A stretch of DNA of 64,000 nt. Origin: Metallosphaera hakonensis JCM 8857 = DSM 7519 (GTDB lineage: Archaea > Thermoproteota > Thermoprotei_A > Sulfolobales > Sulfolobaceae). This document shows, one piece after another, positions 51,012 to 59,991 of this stretch. Numbering within the stretch: the stretch's first letter is position 1; every line of letters begins with the position of its first letter. The translations under genes were made by a program, and so were the position numbers. The stretch is from contig NZ_CP029287.2 of NCBI RefSeq assembly GCF_003201675.2, positions 1,910,001 to 1,974,000 of the forward strand, read 5' to 3'. Under the pieces are notes generated by a model, which did not search any database, was not told the origin of the DNA, and saw nothing but the letters and a program-made list of their open reading frames with translations.

Positions 51012-51577
51012 GAGAATCTATATTGCTTCTACTCCTAATTTAATAAACAATATTATAGTAGGGTTTGGTATTACCCTAACTGCTTAACCTGTGTATGTTA
51101 CTGCTTGATGGCTCCTGAATAATATCGCAATTCCTTGGGGCCTCGCGTCTCATAGTGGAGTCCCAGAGTCCTTGAATATAGATTCTAGGTTCCTTATGAG
51201 TTAGGATTTTTGCCGTCTTCTTTCAATATCACGTTTTTTGACCGTAAATTTTAACGTGTTGAGATTGGTTACAAACTCGTTTTTGGCAATCATGATATTG
51301 GACGTAAAAATGACGGATGAAATGACTCGTCATGAATACGACAATTACGAAGCTTCCATGTATAGATGTGTAAGAAACGCCACTTTCAGACAAAATGCAC
51401 AACCGTACCCGGTAGCCCCCAATTACATTCTAGACAAGAGAAAGGGGATGTCGTGTTTACAAGCTAGAATACGAGAACGGTAAGGCGAGGGGAACTACGT
51501 CGGTCCCTTAATTGACGTAGAGAAAACTTATATCAAATTGAAAAATAGCAGTGAGGGATGTGGGGATCTCCCCACAG
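51012..51577. other. Intergenic stretch between nrdJ and tRNA-Arg
   Basis: 566 bases. The left end holds the nrdJ promoter. An 81-codon frame (51238-51483, TTG start) has no familiar motif, and its codon use and composition do not look coding. GAACTACGTC (51490-51499) and GACGTAG (51514-51520) can pair. I see no C/D boxes, no tnpB-like end and no second gene. Confidence 0.35.
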
Positions 51578-51652
51578 CGGACCTGCCGGGATTTGAACCC
51601 GGGACCTAGGGCTCCGGAGGCCCTCGCTCTGTCCTGGCTGAGCCACAGGTCC
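51578..51652 (-). tRNA. tRNA-Arg(CCG)
   Basis: Minus strand: acceptor GGACCTG with CAGGTCC, D-arm GGCTCAGCCAGGACAGAGC, anticodon stem AGGGC/GCCCT around the loop CTCCGGA with anticodon CCG, T-arm CCGGGTTCAAATCCCGG, discriminator G. 75 nt, no intron, no encoded CCA. It lies 10 bases behind the stop of argS on the same strand, so enzyme and tRNA may share a transcript. Confidence 0.96.
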
Positions 51653-51662
51653 AAAAGAGCTT

Positions 51663-53525
51663 TTACATCTTAGTTAATGAACTTATTCCTAAAACATGCA
51701 GGCCGTTTCTCATTACAGTTTCTACGCCTTTGACCAAGTTAAGTCTGGTCATCCTTTTCTTCTCATCCGGTTCCTGAATGACTCTCTCCTTATCATACCA
51801 CGCATTAAACATGTCTGCTAGGTATCTTAGATACGAGACCAATACTTCGGGCTCTAGACTGTCAGCTGAGATCTTAAAGGTCTCTGGGAACTTTGCCAAT
51901 GAGATCAATATTCTTCTCTTGTCTCCAGTTAGATCGTTATAGTCTACGTCCAGATTTATCTCCCCAGAATATTTGGAGAGAATATTATATGCCCTGACGT
52001 AAGTGTATTGAAGATAGGGTCCACTATTCTGCTCGAAATTGGTCACCTTACTAACATTAAAGGTAATTGGTTTATCAGCAGAAACTGATAGTAGGGCATA
52101 TCTTATTGCTGAGTTAACTATTTCGCCTATATTTACCTGACTTCCCCTATCCTTAGTCTTACTCTCTACCGCCTCTCTAACACCCTCATAGAGTTCGTCC
52201 AGTGAGACATACTGACCCAGTCTACCACTCATCCTCATACCTGGAAGGGTAACCATGCTATACGAATAATGAATTAAGTTCTTCGCCATGTCTAAATACC
52301 CCAGAAGATAAAGTGCCGCCCTAAGTTGTATCTGTGGAACAGTTTGCTGTTCCGCGATTACATTTATAACCTGGTCCGCCTTGCTCGAGAGAAATTTCCT
52401 AATGGTATAAGCTATATCCCTCACCGTGTAAAGAGTGGTCCCATCAGACCTGGTCAGGACTAGGGGTGGTATATCCAGACCCTCCGGTATCCTTAATTCC
52501 TTCCTTATCTCCTCGTCCATATATTTATTCAAGTCCAGGGCCTCAGTACCCTTATACTCTATCCTCGCCTGAGAACTGAGGGCCGACCTCAACACCGCTT
52601 TAACCTCCCCAGACCAAACAAGATCGCTCTCGTAATCAAAGAGATCGAAACTTATCCCTAGCTTATTTAAACTCTCCCTAAAACCGTCTAGGACATGGTT
52701 CACATATCTTCTTACAATGTTTCTAGTCTCTTCATCTCCCCCTTCATACTTTCTAATTATCTCGGCTATCTTTCCCTCCGGATCTGGATCGTCTCTTATT
52801 GCCTCAGCCAATTTGTCGAAATATTCTTGATTTCTGGATCTAATATTAGATGCTAGACCCACCATCTCGTCCCTCTTGGTTAATAGCTCTCTATACTCGG
52901 AGTCCTTTGTAACCTTTAGTTGGTCCGAGAGTGTTCTTATCTCCAGAATAACGTTGGTCATAGCATAGACTGTGCCAGCCCAAAGATCCTTCTTAACCCC
53001 TAATGGGGGTTCAGGGTAACCCAACTTAGACAGACCGTATATGAGTATGGCAACCTGTCTACCGCTATCATTAACGTAAAATCTAGAGATCACTTCATGA
53101 CCCCTAGCTCGCATCAACCTAACTAAAGCGTCCCCAAGGATTGAATTCCTTAGATGCCCTATATGGAGAGGATGGATGGGGTTAGCGCTGGTATGTTCGA
53201 TTACTATCCGCTTGGGGGTCTCAACTTTCTCGATCCCGAAATCCTGGGGTAACGAGGAGAACAGCTCCCTGAATAGCTGGGTCTCATCCAGCCTGAGATT
53301 CAGGAAGGGGCCCGCTAGATTTGAGGACTTAACAAACTTCGACTTAACCTCTATGGATTGAGGTCTCTTCACATTGAGAGCTGGGAGAGGTACAGCCAGA
53401 TCTCCCATCTCCCCCTTTGGGGGATACTCAATTACCTTATATACCTCTTCAGGCGATATTCCAAGCTCTTGTGCTATGGAGAGGGATATCTCCTTTTTCA
53501 TCTTCCCTAGGACATCCACTGGCAT
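51663..53525 (-). CDS. argS: Arginyl-tRNA synthetase
   Basis: Class I synthetase charging tRNA-Arg. 620 residues: N-terminal additional domain, VIEHTSANPIHPLHIGHLRNSILGDALVRLM with HIGH (near 120), VNDSGRQ, and the C-terminal half with LHYSYSMVTLPGMRMSGRLGQYVS, where MRMSGR replaces KMSKS, as usual in archaeal ArgRS. The DALR anticodon-binding domain ends the protein (YTYVRAYNILSKY onward). A tRNA-Arg gene follows immediately. Confidence 0.96.
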   Translation of the reverse strand: MPVDVLGKMKKEISLSIAQELGISPEEVYKVIEYPPKGEMGDLAVPLPALNVKRPQSIEVKSKFVKSSNLAGPFLNLRLDETQLFRELFSSLPQDFGIEKVETPKRIVIEHTSANPIHPLHIGHLRNSILGDALVRLMRARGHEVISRFYVNDSGRQVAILIYGLSKLGYPEPPLGVKKDLWAGTVYAMTNVILEIRTLSDQLKVTKDSEYRELLTKRDEMVGLASNIRSRNQEYFDKLAEAIRDDPDPEGKIAEIIRKYEGGDEETRNIVRRYVNHVLDGFRESLNKLGISFDLFDYESDLVWSGEVKAVLRSALSSQARIEYKGTEALDLNKYMDEEIRKELRIPEGLDIPPLVLTRSDGTTLYTVRDIAYTIRKFLSSKADQVINVIAEQQTVPQIQLRAALYLLGYLDMAKNLIHYSYSMVTLPGMRMSGRLGQYVSLDELYEGVREAVESKTKDRGSQVNIGEIVNSAIRYALLSVSADKPITFNVSKVTNFEQNSGPYLQYTYVRAYNILSKYSGEINLDVDYNDLTGDKRRILISLAKFPETFKISADSLEPEVLVSYLRYLADMFNAWYDKERVIQEPDEKKRMTRLNLVKGVETVMRNGLHVLGISSLTKM

Positions 53526-53571
53526 TGATACGCTGTTACGCTTTTAACTCTTTAAAGTTAAGACTCTTATC

Positions 53572-53775
53572 ATGAGAAAAGTTGCAGAAATACTCATAGT
53601 GGAGGACTTCACTGGGAGAAATAACCCTCAGGATCCCCAAATCCATGAGATAATCTCAAGCCTGAAAGACGTGGACGCAATTACTGTAACCAGAATACAC
53701 ATCCCAGAATGGAGCGAGGATTCCGAGGGTTTGGCTGGAGTTCATCTAGTTGTGAGGGAAGTTGCAGAAACGTGA
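53572..53775 (+). CDS. Small conserved protein, 67 residues
   Basis: MRKVAEILIVEDFTGRNNPQ, then ISSLKDVDAITVTRIHIPEW. Alpha/beta, acidic, no known motif. ATG 53572 is about 25 bases behind a TATA-like TTTTAACTCTTTAAAG. The next gene overlaps its end by 14 bases, so they form a pair. Function unknown. Confidence 0.65.
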   Translation: MRKVAEILIVEDFTGRNNPQDPQIHEIISSLKDVDAITVTRIHIPEWSEDSEGLAGVHLVVREVAET

Positions 53776-54139
53776 TATTTGCCCCTACTACAAGTCAGGT
53801 TTTTGCACCTCTCCCATGCTCGATACTCCCACGGATAGTGTAACTAGCCCAGGGAGATGTTTCAAGTCCTATAAAGGTTGCAGGTACTATCAGGATACTG
53901 GGGAGGAAGAAAAACAGGGGTTAGAGATTTATCAACCCAGCGTAGAACAGGAGGTAAAGTTCTATCCCAGAGTAAACGTTATGGAAAATCCGGTTGATAG
54001 CTCATGCGAGCATTACAAACCCATGAGAACCCAAAGGGGTTACGTAGCTTACTGCGATATTTTATCCAGGATATTGACGGTGTCCGGGGCACAAATGTGT
54101 AGCAAACATTGGCAGAAGTGTCCTATTAGAACAAGTTAA
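53762..54139 (+). CDS. Cysteine-rich protein with two four-Cys clusters
   Basis: 125 residues. Eleven cysteines or so in two groups: CPYYKSGFC ... GRCFKSYKGCRYY (about 7-43) and SSCEHYKPM ... YCDIL ... MCSKHWQKCP (about 82-121). Each group could hold one [4Fe-4S] cluster or zinc. It starts at TTG 53762 with GTGAGGG just upstream. The first group resembles CPYYDKKTSKC of the protein at 58677-58979. Function unknown; redox or nucleic-acid contact are possibilities. Confidence 0.65.
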   Translation: MQKRDICPYYKSGFCTSPMLDTPTDSVTSPGRCFKSYKGCRYYQDTGEEEKQGLEIYQPSVEQEVKFYPRVNVMENPVDSSCEHYKPMRTQRGYVAYCDILSRILTVSGAQMCSKHWQKCPIRTS

Positions 54140-54447
54140 TCTGTTCCCAACTTAGCGTATTTTCCGTCATCAAGTAAGGTAACTTGTTTACTCTCGGAAA
54201 GGCTGGCTAACGCCCGCCTTATTTTATCTTCACTGGCTATTCCTGAGAGCTTACTATGAAGCTCCTTCAGGTTCATGGGTTTTTCAGTTAATAGATCCAA
54301 CAATATTTGTTTAAGCTCCTCTTCGTTGGGGGCAGTCATGACTACGACGTCCTTATCGGAATAGACCACCTTCAATTTACTTTCCACCTCACCCTCACTT
54401 TCTTTCGTCCTCCTAGATTTTTTACTTCTGCTACTCAACGCAATCAC
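54136..54447 (-). CDS. Small winged-helix protein
   Basis: 103 residues from GTG 54447. A basic, Ser-rich N-terminus (SSRSKKSRRTKESEGEVESK) precedes EEELKQILLDLLTEKPMNLKELHSKLSGIASEDKIRRALASLSESKQVTLLDDGKY, a winged helix. A minus-strand TATA (ATATTTAAAAG near 54472-54482) fits leaderless translation. Copy 2 of the 97-bp element lies about 130 bases further upstream. Could be a regulator or RNA-polymerase-associated factor. Confidence 0.7.
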   Translation of the reverse strand: MIALSSRSKKSRRTKESEGEVESKLKVVYSDKDVVVMTAPNEEELKQILLDLLTEKPMNLKELHSKLSGIASEDKIRRALASLSESKQVTLLDDGKYAKLGTD

Positions 54448-54610
54448 TAGTATACTACTCAGTTAATCTGCTTTTAAATATTATGAATATGCTTCTTACT
54501 TATCCCCTAAAGATAAATAGGTTTTATTTATTACTATCTTTATTAAAGAAACTATTTTATGAATGTTTTAAATGAGTCAATTCGGTTTCAATTGGTTATG
54601 TAAGATCTCG
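54448..54610. promoter_or_regulatory. Promoter region of the small winged-helix gene
   Basis: AT-rich. The minus strand carries a TATA box at about 54472-54482 for the gene ending at 54136. No other feature seen. Confidence 0.4.
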
Positions 54611-54707
54611 TTATACTTTGTCATAGTCTGAACCGCAATGTAACATCCGAAGTCGCTTGATATATCAGAGAAGGTTACGTTGCCCTTTAAAGTCTCAGGA
54701 AGTATAA
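54611..54707 (-). repeat. 97-bp element with 8-bp inverted ends, copy 2
   Basis: On the minus strand it begins TTATACTT and ends AAGTATAA and aligns without gaps to 38489-38585 (82 of 97 bases identical). The first 42 bases differ at only two sites; the middle is more variable. As with copy 1 it points toward a downstream winged-helix gene (54136-54447). No target duplication seen. Confidence 0.8.
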
Positions 54708-55037
54708 GACTTTATGGGAAAATCGCTCTACGCTATACATGAATGATTACCTTAATGTTTATTCTGGGGCGATTCACGTCTCCTCTGCTAAATTCAGTTT
54801 ATTTATCGAAACAAAGTGTTAAGCTCATTACATCCAACCTTAATTCAAGATTAAGTACTATTTAAAAGAAAATTTTGCGCCAACTATCATAACTGGAAAT
54901 TATCCACAAAATGTTTCACTTATAAAAATTTAAAAGTGTTCCTAATCTAGGCTCTAAGATCTATACATGACAGGGGGTCCTCAATAACTAATCCTTTTAT
55001 AGATGAAGGGATAATAACCTCAATAGGCGAATCTAAT
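54708..55037. other. AT-rich intergenic region before the gene at 55038
   Basis: Contains TTACCTTAATGTT (54747-54759) and ATCCACAAAATGTTTCAC (54899-54916), both also present in the tbp/TFE-beta gap. A TATA-like CTTATAAAAAT (54918-54928) would start transcription near 54950, just before ATG 54967, whose frame is closed by TAA after six codons unless one G is added in the five-G run at 54973-54977. Confidence 0.4.
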
Positions 55038-55391
55038 TTGGGAGATCCTGATTTTCTAAGGAACATAGCAAGTAGGATATTGACACCGACCACTTTAGAC
55101 CTGAAGAGATTAGACGATGTCAGGAGGTTATTGGCGGCAGCGGAGTCTAAGTACAAGTTTTCGTCTTATGGGGGAGATCCCAAGAGGCTTGTGGACTATT
55201 TCCAGAGCCCAGATTTTACCGAACTGGTTCTAATTCTGGGGGTAGAACTTTCCAAGAAGCTTCTTCAAGAGGTCATAAGTAGCTATTCCGACAAAGATAT
55301 ACAGGGAGCAGCCAAGAAAGCCTTAGATGAAATAGATGGTTATAAGGATCTAGAAGATACAGATACGTTACTTATGTATAAAAAATATTAG
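55038..55391 (+). CDS. Conserved helical protein; start uncertain
   Basis: From TTG 55038, 117 residues: DPDFLRNIASRILTPTTLDL, RLLAAAESKYKFSSYGGDPK, ending DTDTLLMYKKY; helical, no motif recognised. The frame is open upstream to a TAG near 54953 but has no ATG, GTG or TTG there, and the upstream text (ITNPFIDEGIITSIGESNLG) looks coding. Adding one G at 54973-54977 would connect it to ATG 54967. Ends 2 bases from the convergent thermosome gene. Confidence 0.6.
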   Translation: MGDPDFLRNIASRILTPTTLDLKRLDDVRRLLAAAESKYKFSSYGGDPKRLVDYFQSPDFTELVLILGVELSKKLLQEVISSYSDKDIQGAAKKALDEIDGYKDLEDTDTLLMYKKY

Positions 55392-55393
55392 TT

Positions 55394-57082
55394 TTATCCG
55401 AAGGAGGGAGCTCCTGCTCCCATTCCGCCTTCTCCGCCTTCTTCTCCACCGGGAGTCTTACCCTTACCCTCAGACTTTAGTTGAGACGCTGCGATTAGGT
55501 CATCTATCTTGAGAACTGATGTGGAAGCCTCTGTTGAGCTCTTCAGGACTTGTCTCTTCACTCTAACTGGCTCCAGCACATTAATAGAGAACATGTCATC
55601 AATTATCTTACCATTTATTACATCTATTCCAGCATTGGCTATTCCCTTAACATGTCTAGCTCTTAAGTCCATCAAAGCGGAAATTGGCTCCATTCCTGCA
55701 GTCTCTGCCAATATACTTGGGATTTCCTCAAGTGCATCTGCATAGGCTTCTATGGCTAATTGCTCCTTTCCACCTACTGTCCTGGCGTATTCCCTCAGTT
55801 TCATTGCTAGTTCGACCTCTATTGCCCCACCGCCTGGGACTATCATGGGCTCCAGTAATATGTTTCTCAGTGCGTGAAGAGCATCGTTTATACTTCTCTC
55901 GGCCTCATCAAGGGCCATGTCATTGGATCCTCTGAGCAGTATATTGACTGCCCTCGGATTCTTTGCTCCCTCAATAAAGACCATCTTATCGTTACCTATC
56001 CTTCTCTCTTCAACTAGTTCAGCGTAACCTAAGTCCTCTGGTGTAGCGTCCTTCACACTACTAATAATCCTTGCTCCCAATGCCTTTTCTAGTTTCTCTA
56101 TATCGCTTCTCTTCACCCTCCTCACAGCAAGTATACCCTTCTTGGCGAGGAAGTGTTGAGCAATGTCGTCTATTCCCTTCTGGCATACAACCACGTTTGC
56201 CCCAATACTAGCTAGCTTGTCTACCATCTCCTTCAAGTACCTGGTCTCCTCGTCAAGGAATGACTTGATTTGGTCAGGACTGGTTATACTTATCTTAGCT
56301 GAAATCTCGGGCTTCTCTACTTCAAGGGCTGCATCGAGCACGGCTATCTTAGCCTTTTCTACTCTCTTGGGCATACCCGGATGAACGACTTCCTTGTCCA
56401 AGACTAGACCATGAACCAGAACGCTATCCTCAATGGTCCCACCTTTCTTCTTATCAATCTTTACGAGGTCGAGGCTTACGTTGTAACCACCGTTGGGTAG
56501 GGGTTCGGCTACCTTGGCTACGGCATCAATTATGATGTCCATCATCTTGTTCATTTCGGCCTCTGATTCAGCAATGAACTTACTGGCCATAGTTGTGTAA
56601 ACTATCTTCTTTAGGTTAGCTTTCACTGCAGGATCTTGTAGATTCTTAACGTCGATTCTGGTTGATATCTGAGTTAGGATATCGAGGGCCTTATTGAAGG
56701 CCTTCTTATACCCCTCAATTATAATAGTTGGGTGAACGTTCTGGTCCAATAGGGCTTCGGCCTTCTCCAAGAGAAGTCCGGCAAGGACAACTGCACTGGT
56801 TGTACCGTCTCCTACTTCAGCGTCTTGAGCCTTAGCGGCCTCTACTAGGAGCTTGGCAGCGGGATGCTGAATTTCCATTTCTTTAACTATAGTCGCTCCG
56901 TCATTGGTAATGGTTACATCATTGAAGCTGTCGATGAGCATCTTGTCTAGCCCCTTGGGTCCCAGACTCGATCTCAACATCTCAGCCAAAGTTCTAGCAG
57001 CAAGAATGTTGTTCCTTAGGGCGTCTCTCCCGGTTGATCTTGAAGTACCTTCTTTGAATAGAAGAACTGGAACTCCAGCCAT
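55394..57082 (-). CDS. thsA: Thermosome alpha subunit (group II chaperonin)
   Basis: ATP-driven protein-folding chamber. 562 residues: [65 protein letters not shown] with the catalytic Asp, the helical protrusion region near 250-280, and [17 protein letters not shown]. The Gly/Glu-rich tail [11 protein letters not shown] is typical. Wording matches Sulfolobus alpha rather than beta. Heat-inducible in relatives; a minus-strand TATA (TATATATAA near 57118-57126) lies about 38 bases before the ATG. Confidence 0.96.
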   Translation of the reverse strand: MAGVPVLLFKEGTSRSTGRDALRNNILAARTLAEMLRSSLGPKGLDKMLIDSFNDVTITNDGATIVKEMEIQHPAAKLLVEAAKAQDAEVGDGTTSAVVLAGLLLEKAEALLDQNVHPTIIIEGYKKAFNKALDILTQISTRIDVKNLQDPAVKANLKKIVYTTMASKFIAESEAEMNKMMDIIIDAVAKVAEPLPNGGYNVSLDLVKIDKKKGGTIEDSVLVHGLVLDKEVVHPGMPKRVEKAKIAVLDAALEVEKPEISAKISITSPDQIKSFLDEETRYLKEMVDKLASIGANVVVCQKGIDDIAQHFLAKKGILAVRRVKRSDIEKLEKALGARIISSVKDATPEDLGYAELVEERRIGNDKMVFIEGAKNPRAVNILLRGSNDMALDEAERSINDALHALRNILLEPMIVPGGGAIEVELAMKLREYARTVGGKEQLAIEAYADALEEIPSILAETAGMEPISALMDLRARHVKGIANAGIDVINGKIIDDMFSINVLEPVRVKRQVLKSSTEASTSVLKIDDLIAASQLKSEGKGKTPGGEEGGEGGMGAGAPSFG

Positions 57083-57161
57083 TCATTATCACCTTTTCTG
57101 AAGTCCATTCAGATCGCTTATATATAAATCTATCTATCCCCTCTTTTCGGAAACTTATGTT

Positions 57162-57920
57162 GTGAAATTACAACAAAAATCTATTTTCCCTGGAGTTAAA
57201 GTATCTTTGGCTAAAGTGAAGTGCGTAAGTTGTGGATCTGATAGAGCTGAGATACTTATTAGCGGTAAACTCCTCTGTCCAAAATGCTCTAGGCAAGAGA
57301 TACTCCACAGGGTAAGAAGGAACTTGGGGAGATCTGGAATTAACCTTAGGGGTTCTAGAGTTATTTTGACCTATCCAGAGTTTTATAGGAATGAGGCTAA
57401 TCTTCTTAAATCGTTCATCGAGAAAGTTTGTTCTAATTGTAATTTTACCATAAAGGAGATTGAAATATCTGGAGATGGACAAGTTAACAAAGTTATGAGG
57501 GATTTGGTTCTAACTAGCATAAGAGAGAGCGAGAACCAGGTAATTTTACCATTTACTGCGGACTTCTTTGCCGCATATCTAATTTACTCTTCTGGATCCC
57601 CTGAAGGATCATATCTTTCACTGTATGGTTTACGCTCCAAAGTTTCAGACAAGGTTTTCATATCCCCTCTATACGATACACCTCTGACGGAACTCAGGGG
57701 GTTCTCCGAATTAACCGGGGAGTTAAAAACCGGGGACGAGCTTTTCAATGGGATAATCGAATGGCTTCACTCCGAGTTCAAGGATAACGAAGTGTTCCAT
57801 ACTTTTCCTCCATCCATACCTGTTATAGTTAGCAGGTTCGCTACTTGTAAGAGATGTGGGGCTCTAACTAAATCTGAATATTGTAGAGCTTGTTCAGTTG
57901 AGCTCGCTCTTGAGAAGTGA
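57162..57920 (+). CDS. TtuA/Ncs6-like protein without the PP-loop
   Basis: 252 residues. It has the two terminal zinc ribbons of the tRNA-thiolation family: CVSCGSDRAEILISGKLLCPKC (about 22-43) and CKRCGALTKSEYCRAC (about 230-245), with a Rossmann-like middle. Where TtuA/Ncs6 has the ATP-binding SGGKDS, this reads RVILTYPEFYRNEANLL, and the later Cys pair used in catalysis is replaced by VCSNCNFTI. It is probably not an adenylating enzyme but a diverged paralog. GTG start at 57162. Overlaps the convergent gene by 53 bases. Confidence 0.65.
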   Translation: MKLQQKSIFPGVKVSLAKVKCVSCGSDRAEILISGKLLCPKCSRQEILHRVRRNLGRSGINLRGSRVILTYPEFYRNEANLLKSFIEKVCSNCNFTIKEIEISGDGQVNKVMRDLVLTSIRESENQVILPFTADFFAAYLIYSSGSPEGSYLSLYGLRSKVSDKVFISPLYDTPLTELRGFSELTGELKTGDELFNGIIEWLHSEFKDNEVFHTFPPSIPVIVSRFATCKRCGALTKSEYCRACSVELALEK

Positions 57921-58668
57921 GGACGATCTCGTAATAAATCTCCATACCTGAGGGCTTAAACCTCGAGGGAGGCATGGGCCCGGTTGATGTATATATTAGA
58001 TACCCGGCTGTAAGGATCTCCTTTAGACCCTCGGGATCATAGGTAAACATCTCCTCAAGTTGAGAAATGAGGTTCGTAGAGTTCTTTATTTCCTTAAATG
58101 ATACTGAATATCCGCATACCTTACATACCAAGTCAGGCATCACAGCCTCAAACTCGCATTGCGGACACTTAACTGGGGATCTCAACCCATATAAGTTCCA
58201 GTTATATCTGAGGACGTCAACAAGGTCTCTTCTTCCTCGTTTCTTGGCCTCAGAGTAAAGTGTGGGTGCAAGATCAACTACGGCCTTCCTGGTATTCATG
58301 ATCAAGAACTCCAAGATATCATCGGTCACCTTAGCTACGTCCACCTCTCTTATTATCCGTATTGCCATGAACTCCATTAGTTCATCCTTTGATGAGTTAA
58401 GCCTGTTCAGTATGGTTCTGGCCTTAGGTTTGGTCTTAACTTGTCCCACTGCGGCCACAAATGGTTCCTTTATAGCCTCTTTGAGGAGATCCTTATCCAG
58501 GTTAAGGTGCGATAGACCCAGCCCGACCTCGACCTCGTCGAGATACTCATCTAAGAGCTTCTCCGCGTCCACGTACTTTTCTTTCTTGCTTTTTTTCTCC
58601 TTTCTCTGCTCCTCTTCCTCCTCGTCTTCCTTTTCATCAACCTTTTTCCTTACCACTGCCGAATGCAC
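57868..58668 (-). CDS. Charged zinc-ribbon protein of unknown function
   Basis: 266 residues from GTG 58668. Residues 8-40 are Glu/Lys repeats (KEDEEEEEQRKEKKSKKEKY), then a helical domain (DKDLLKEAIKEPFVAAVGQVKT, RIIREVDVAKVTDDILEFLI), then a zinc ribbon CPQCEFEAVMPDLVCKVCG (about 173-191). I do not recognise the family. The 3' end overlaps the convergent TtuA-like gene by 53 bases. It follows the cysteine-rich gene by 9 bases. Confidence 0.7.
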   Translation of the reverse strand: MHSAVVRKKVDEKEDEEEEEQRKEKKSKKEKYVDAEKLLDEYLDEVEVGLGLSHLNLDKDLLKEAIKEPFVAAVGQVKTKPKARTILNRLNSSKDELMEFMAIRIIREVDVAKVTDDILEFLIMNTRKAVVDLAPTLYSEAKKRGRRDLVDVLRYNWNLYGLRSPVKCPQCEFEAVMPDLVCKVCGYSVSFKEIKNSTNLISQLEEMFTYDPEGLKEILTAGYLIYTSTGPMPPSRFKPSGMEIYYEIVLTSQERAQLNKLYNIQI

Positions 58669-58676
58669 GCCTCTTA

Positions 58677-58979
58677 TTACACTGATTGAGCTAAATCTAA
58701 GAAATCTAATGGTAGAATTTTCTTCTTAGACGTGAATTCTTGATATTTATTGTCAAGAAACTCTAGAAATACTGGACAATTCTCATACTTACCATCTCTA
58801 TTACACTTATTAGACAGTGATAAAAAGCATTTTGAAGTCTTCTTGTCGTAATAGGGACAAACCTTATAGTAAGTTTTGGCGCTTTTCATCATCTTATCTA
58901 TCCATATTCTCTTATGATCCTTCTTCTCGGCCTCCTTCTCCGCTTTAGCTAAGGCCTTATTTATCTCCTCCTCGGACAT
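58677..58979 (-). CDS. Small cysteine-rich protein
   Basis: 100 residues from ATG 58979. A Lys/Glu helix (MSEEEINKALAKAEKEAEKKDHKRIWIDKM) precedes CPYYDKKTSKCFLSLSNKCNRDGKYENCP, with four cysteines at C-x7-C-x7-C-x8-C spacing, suitable for zinc or an Fe-S cluster. It shares CPYY...C with the protein at 53762-54139. Probably co-transcribed with the gene behind it (57868-58668). Function unknown. Confidence 0.65.
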   Translation of the reverse strand: MSEEEINKALAKAEKEAEKKDHKRIWIDKMMKSAKTYYKVCPYYDKKTSKCFLSLSNKCNRDGKYENCPVFLEFLDNKYQEFTSKKKILPLDFLDLAQSV

Positions 58980-59184
58980 TTTTATTGATTTATTTGAAGA
59001 CAACAGTGACACCTCTTTTACTTTATGAACTCTACATCGACACCAGTTATATAGATTACTACTACTCTCTGTTAATTTTCTTGTTGCAGTTTGAGATCAT
59101 GTTTGTATAATAAGTAGACGTTCGAAAAGGGAATAGGCGAATTAAACAAAACAACTCAGTTAGGGTAGAAGTAAGTATACTAAT
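58980..59184. other. Intergenic gap beside the WhiP-like gene; possible origin region
   Basis: 205 AT-rich bases between the cysteine-rich gene and the WhiP-like gene. It holds the promoter of the former (minus-strand TTATATAACTG near 59045-59055) and TTCGAAAAGGGAATAGGCGAA (59123-59143), whose ends are inverted. I cannot find a convincing Orc1/Cdc6 ORB box. It is listed only because origins lie next to whiP in Sulfolobus. Confidence 0.2.
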
Positions 59185-59916
59185 TTATTCGCAGTTCTCA
59201 ATCTTCCTCTTCATGGTCTGAGAGAAACCTATTCTGAAACCTAACTTCGGATCGTTATAGAGGTAAAGGATCTTCTTTGTTTGAAGACCCCTCAATACCT
59301 TGAAGAGCCATGCACTGTCGGCCCTGTACTCTTCTTGAAGTTGATCCATGTAAACGTAAGTGGATCCCCACTGTTTATATCTATCCAGAAGAAATATTAG
59401 AATATCTTTCTCGTCTTTCTCCAGTTTTTCTGTAATCTCCGATAGGCAAACCGTTAGATCCTTCTTTTGTGATTTATTGACTTGAGATCCGGTTTTAGAG
59501 TCAATAAACGACAAAACTTCCCTACGATCTTTGTCGGAACCTTGTTTAGTCTTGTTGTTTATTGAGTCCTTAACTTGTTCACCGAGTACTTGCTTAGCTA
59601 TGACCAACATCTCCCTAAACCTAGAGTTGGAATAGGAGTCTATTATGGCAGTGGCCAAGGATTCTCCCTGAGGGGTCAAATACCACCTGCCACCCTCCTG
59701 ATATATCAGCCCTTTCTTTCTCCAATAGCTCAGGTAACTGCTCACGTATTTAGTCTCATATCCCAGGTTCGACGAGATTTCAGACGTCCTAAGAGGCCTA
59801 GCGTGGAGAAGAACTAGAATGGCCTCCATAAGCTTTGATCTTGGAGAACTCCTACTCTCCTGAGTCTCCTGACGAAGGCCCTGAATATCCTCCACACTAG
59901 GCTCCCTATCAGACAC
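59185..59916 (-). CDS. Two-winged-helix protein, WhiP-like replication initiator candidate
   Basis: 243 residues. N-terminal winged helix (about 26-92: [49 protein letters not shown]), a polar linker rich in Lys, Ser and Asp (about 115-150), and a C-terminal winged helix (about 160-243: [55 protein letters not shown]). That layout and size match WhiP, the Cdt1-like protein bound at oriC3 in Sulfolobus. As I recall, whiP also lies near the thermosome alpha gene in S. solfataricus. An ordinary transcription regulator is the alternative. Confidence 0.6.
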   Translation of the reverse strand: MSDREPSVEDIQGLRQETQESRSSPRSKLMEAILVLLHARPLRTSEISSNLGYETKYVSSYLSYWRKKGLIYQEGGRWYLTPQGESLATAIIDSYSNSRFREMLVIAKQVLGEQVKDSINNKTKQGSDKDRREVLSFIDSKTGSQVNKSQKKDLTVCLSEITEKLEKDEKDILIFLLDRYKQWGSTYVYMDQLQEEYRADSAWLFKVLRGLQTKKILYLYNDPKLGFRIGFSQTMKRKIENCE

Positions 59917-59991
59917 TGCACACTAGTATTGGAGGATTTGCTTTTAATGGATAGGTAAATTATCCCCTAAGGAATACCAGATTTTTCTAAA

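Noticed and set aside
51238-51483. 81-codon open frame with TTG start between nrdJ and tRNA-Arg
   Set aside because: Weak start, no recognisable content, composition unlike neighbouring genes.
54898-54906. TTATCCACA, a DnaA-box-like word
   Set aside because: Archaea have no DnaA; the word is expected by chance in AT-rich DNA. Kept only as part of a motif shared with 38284-38299.
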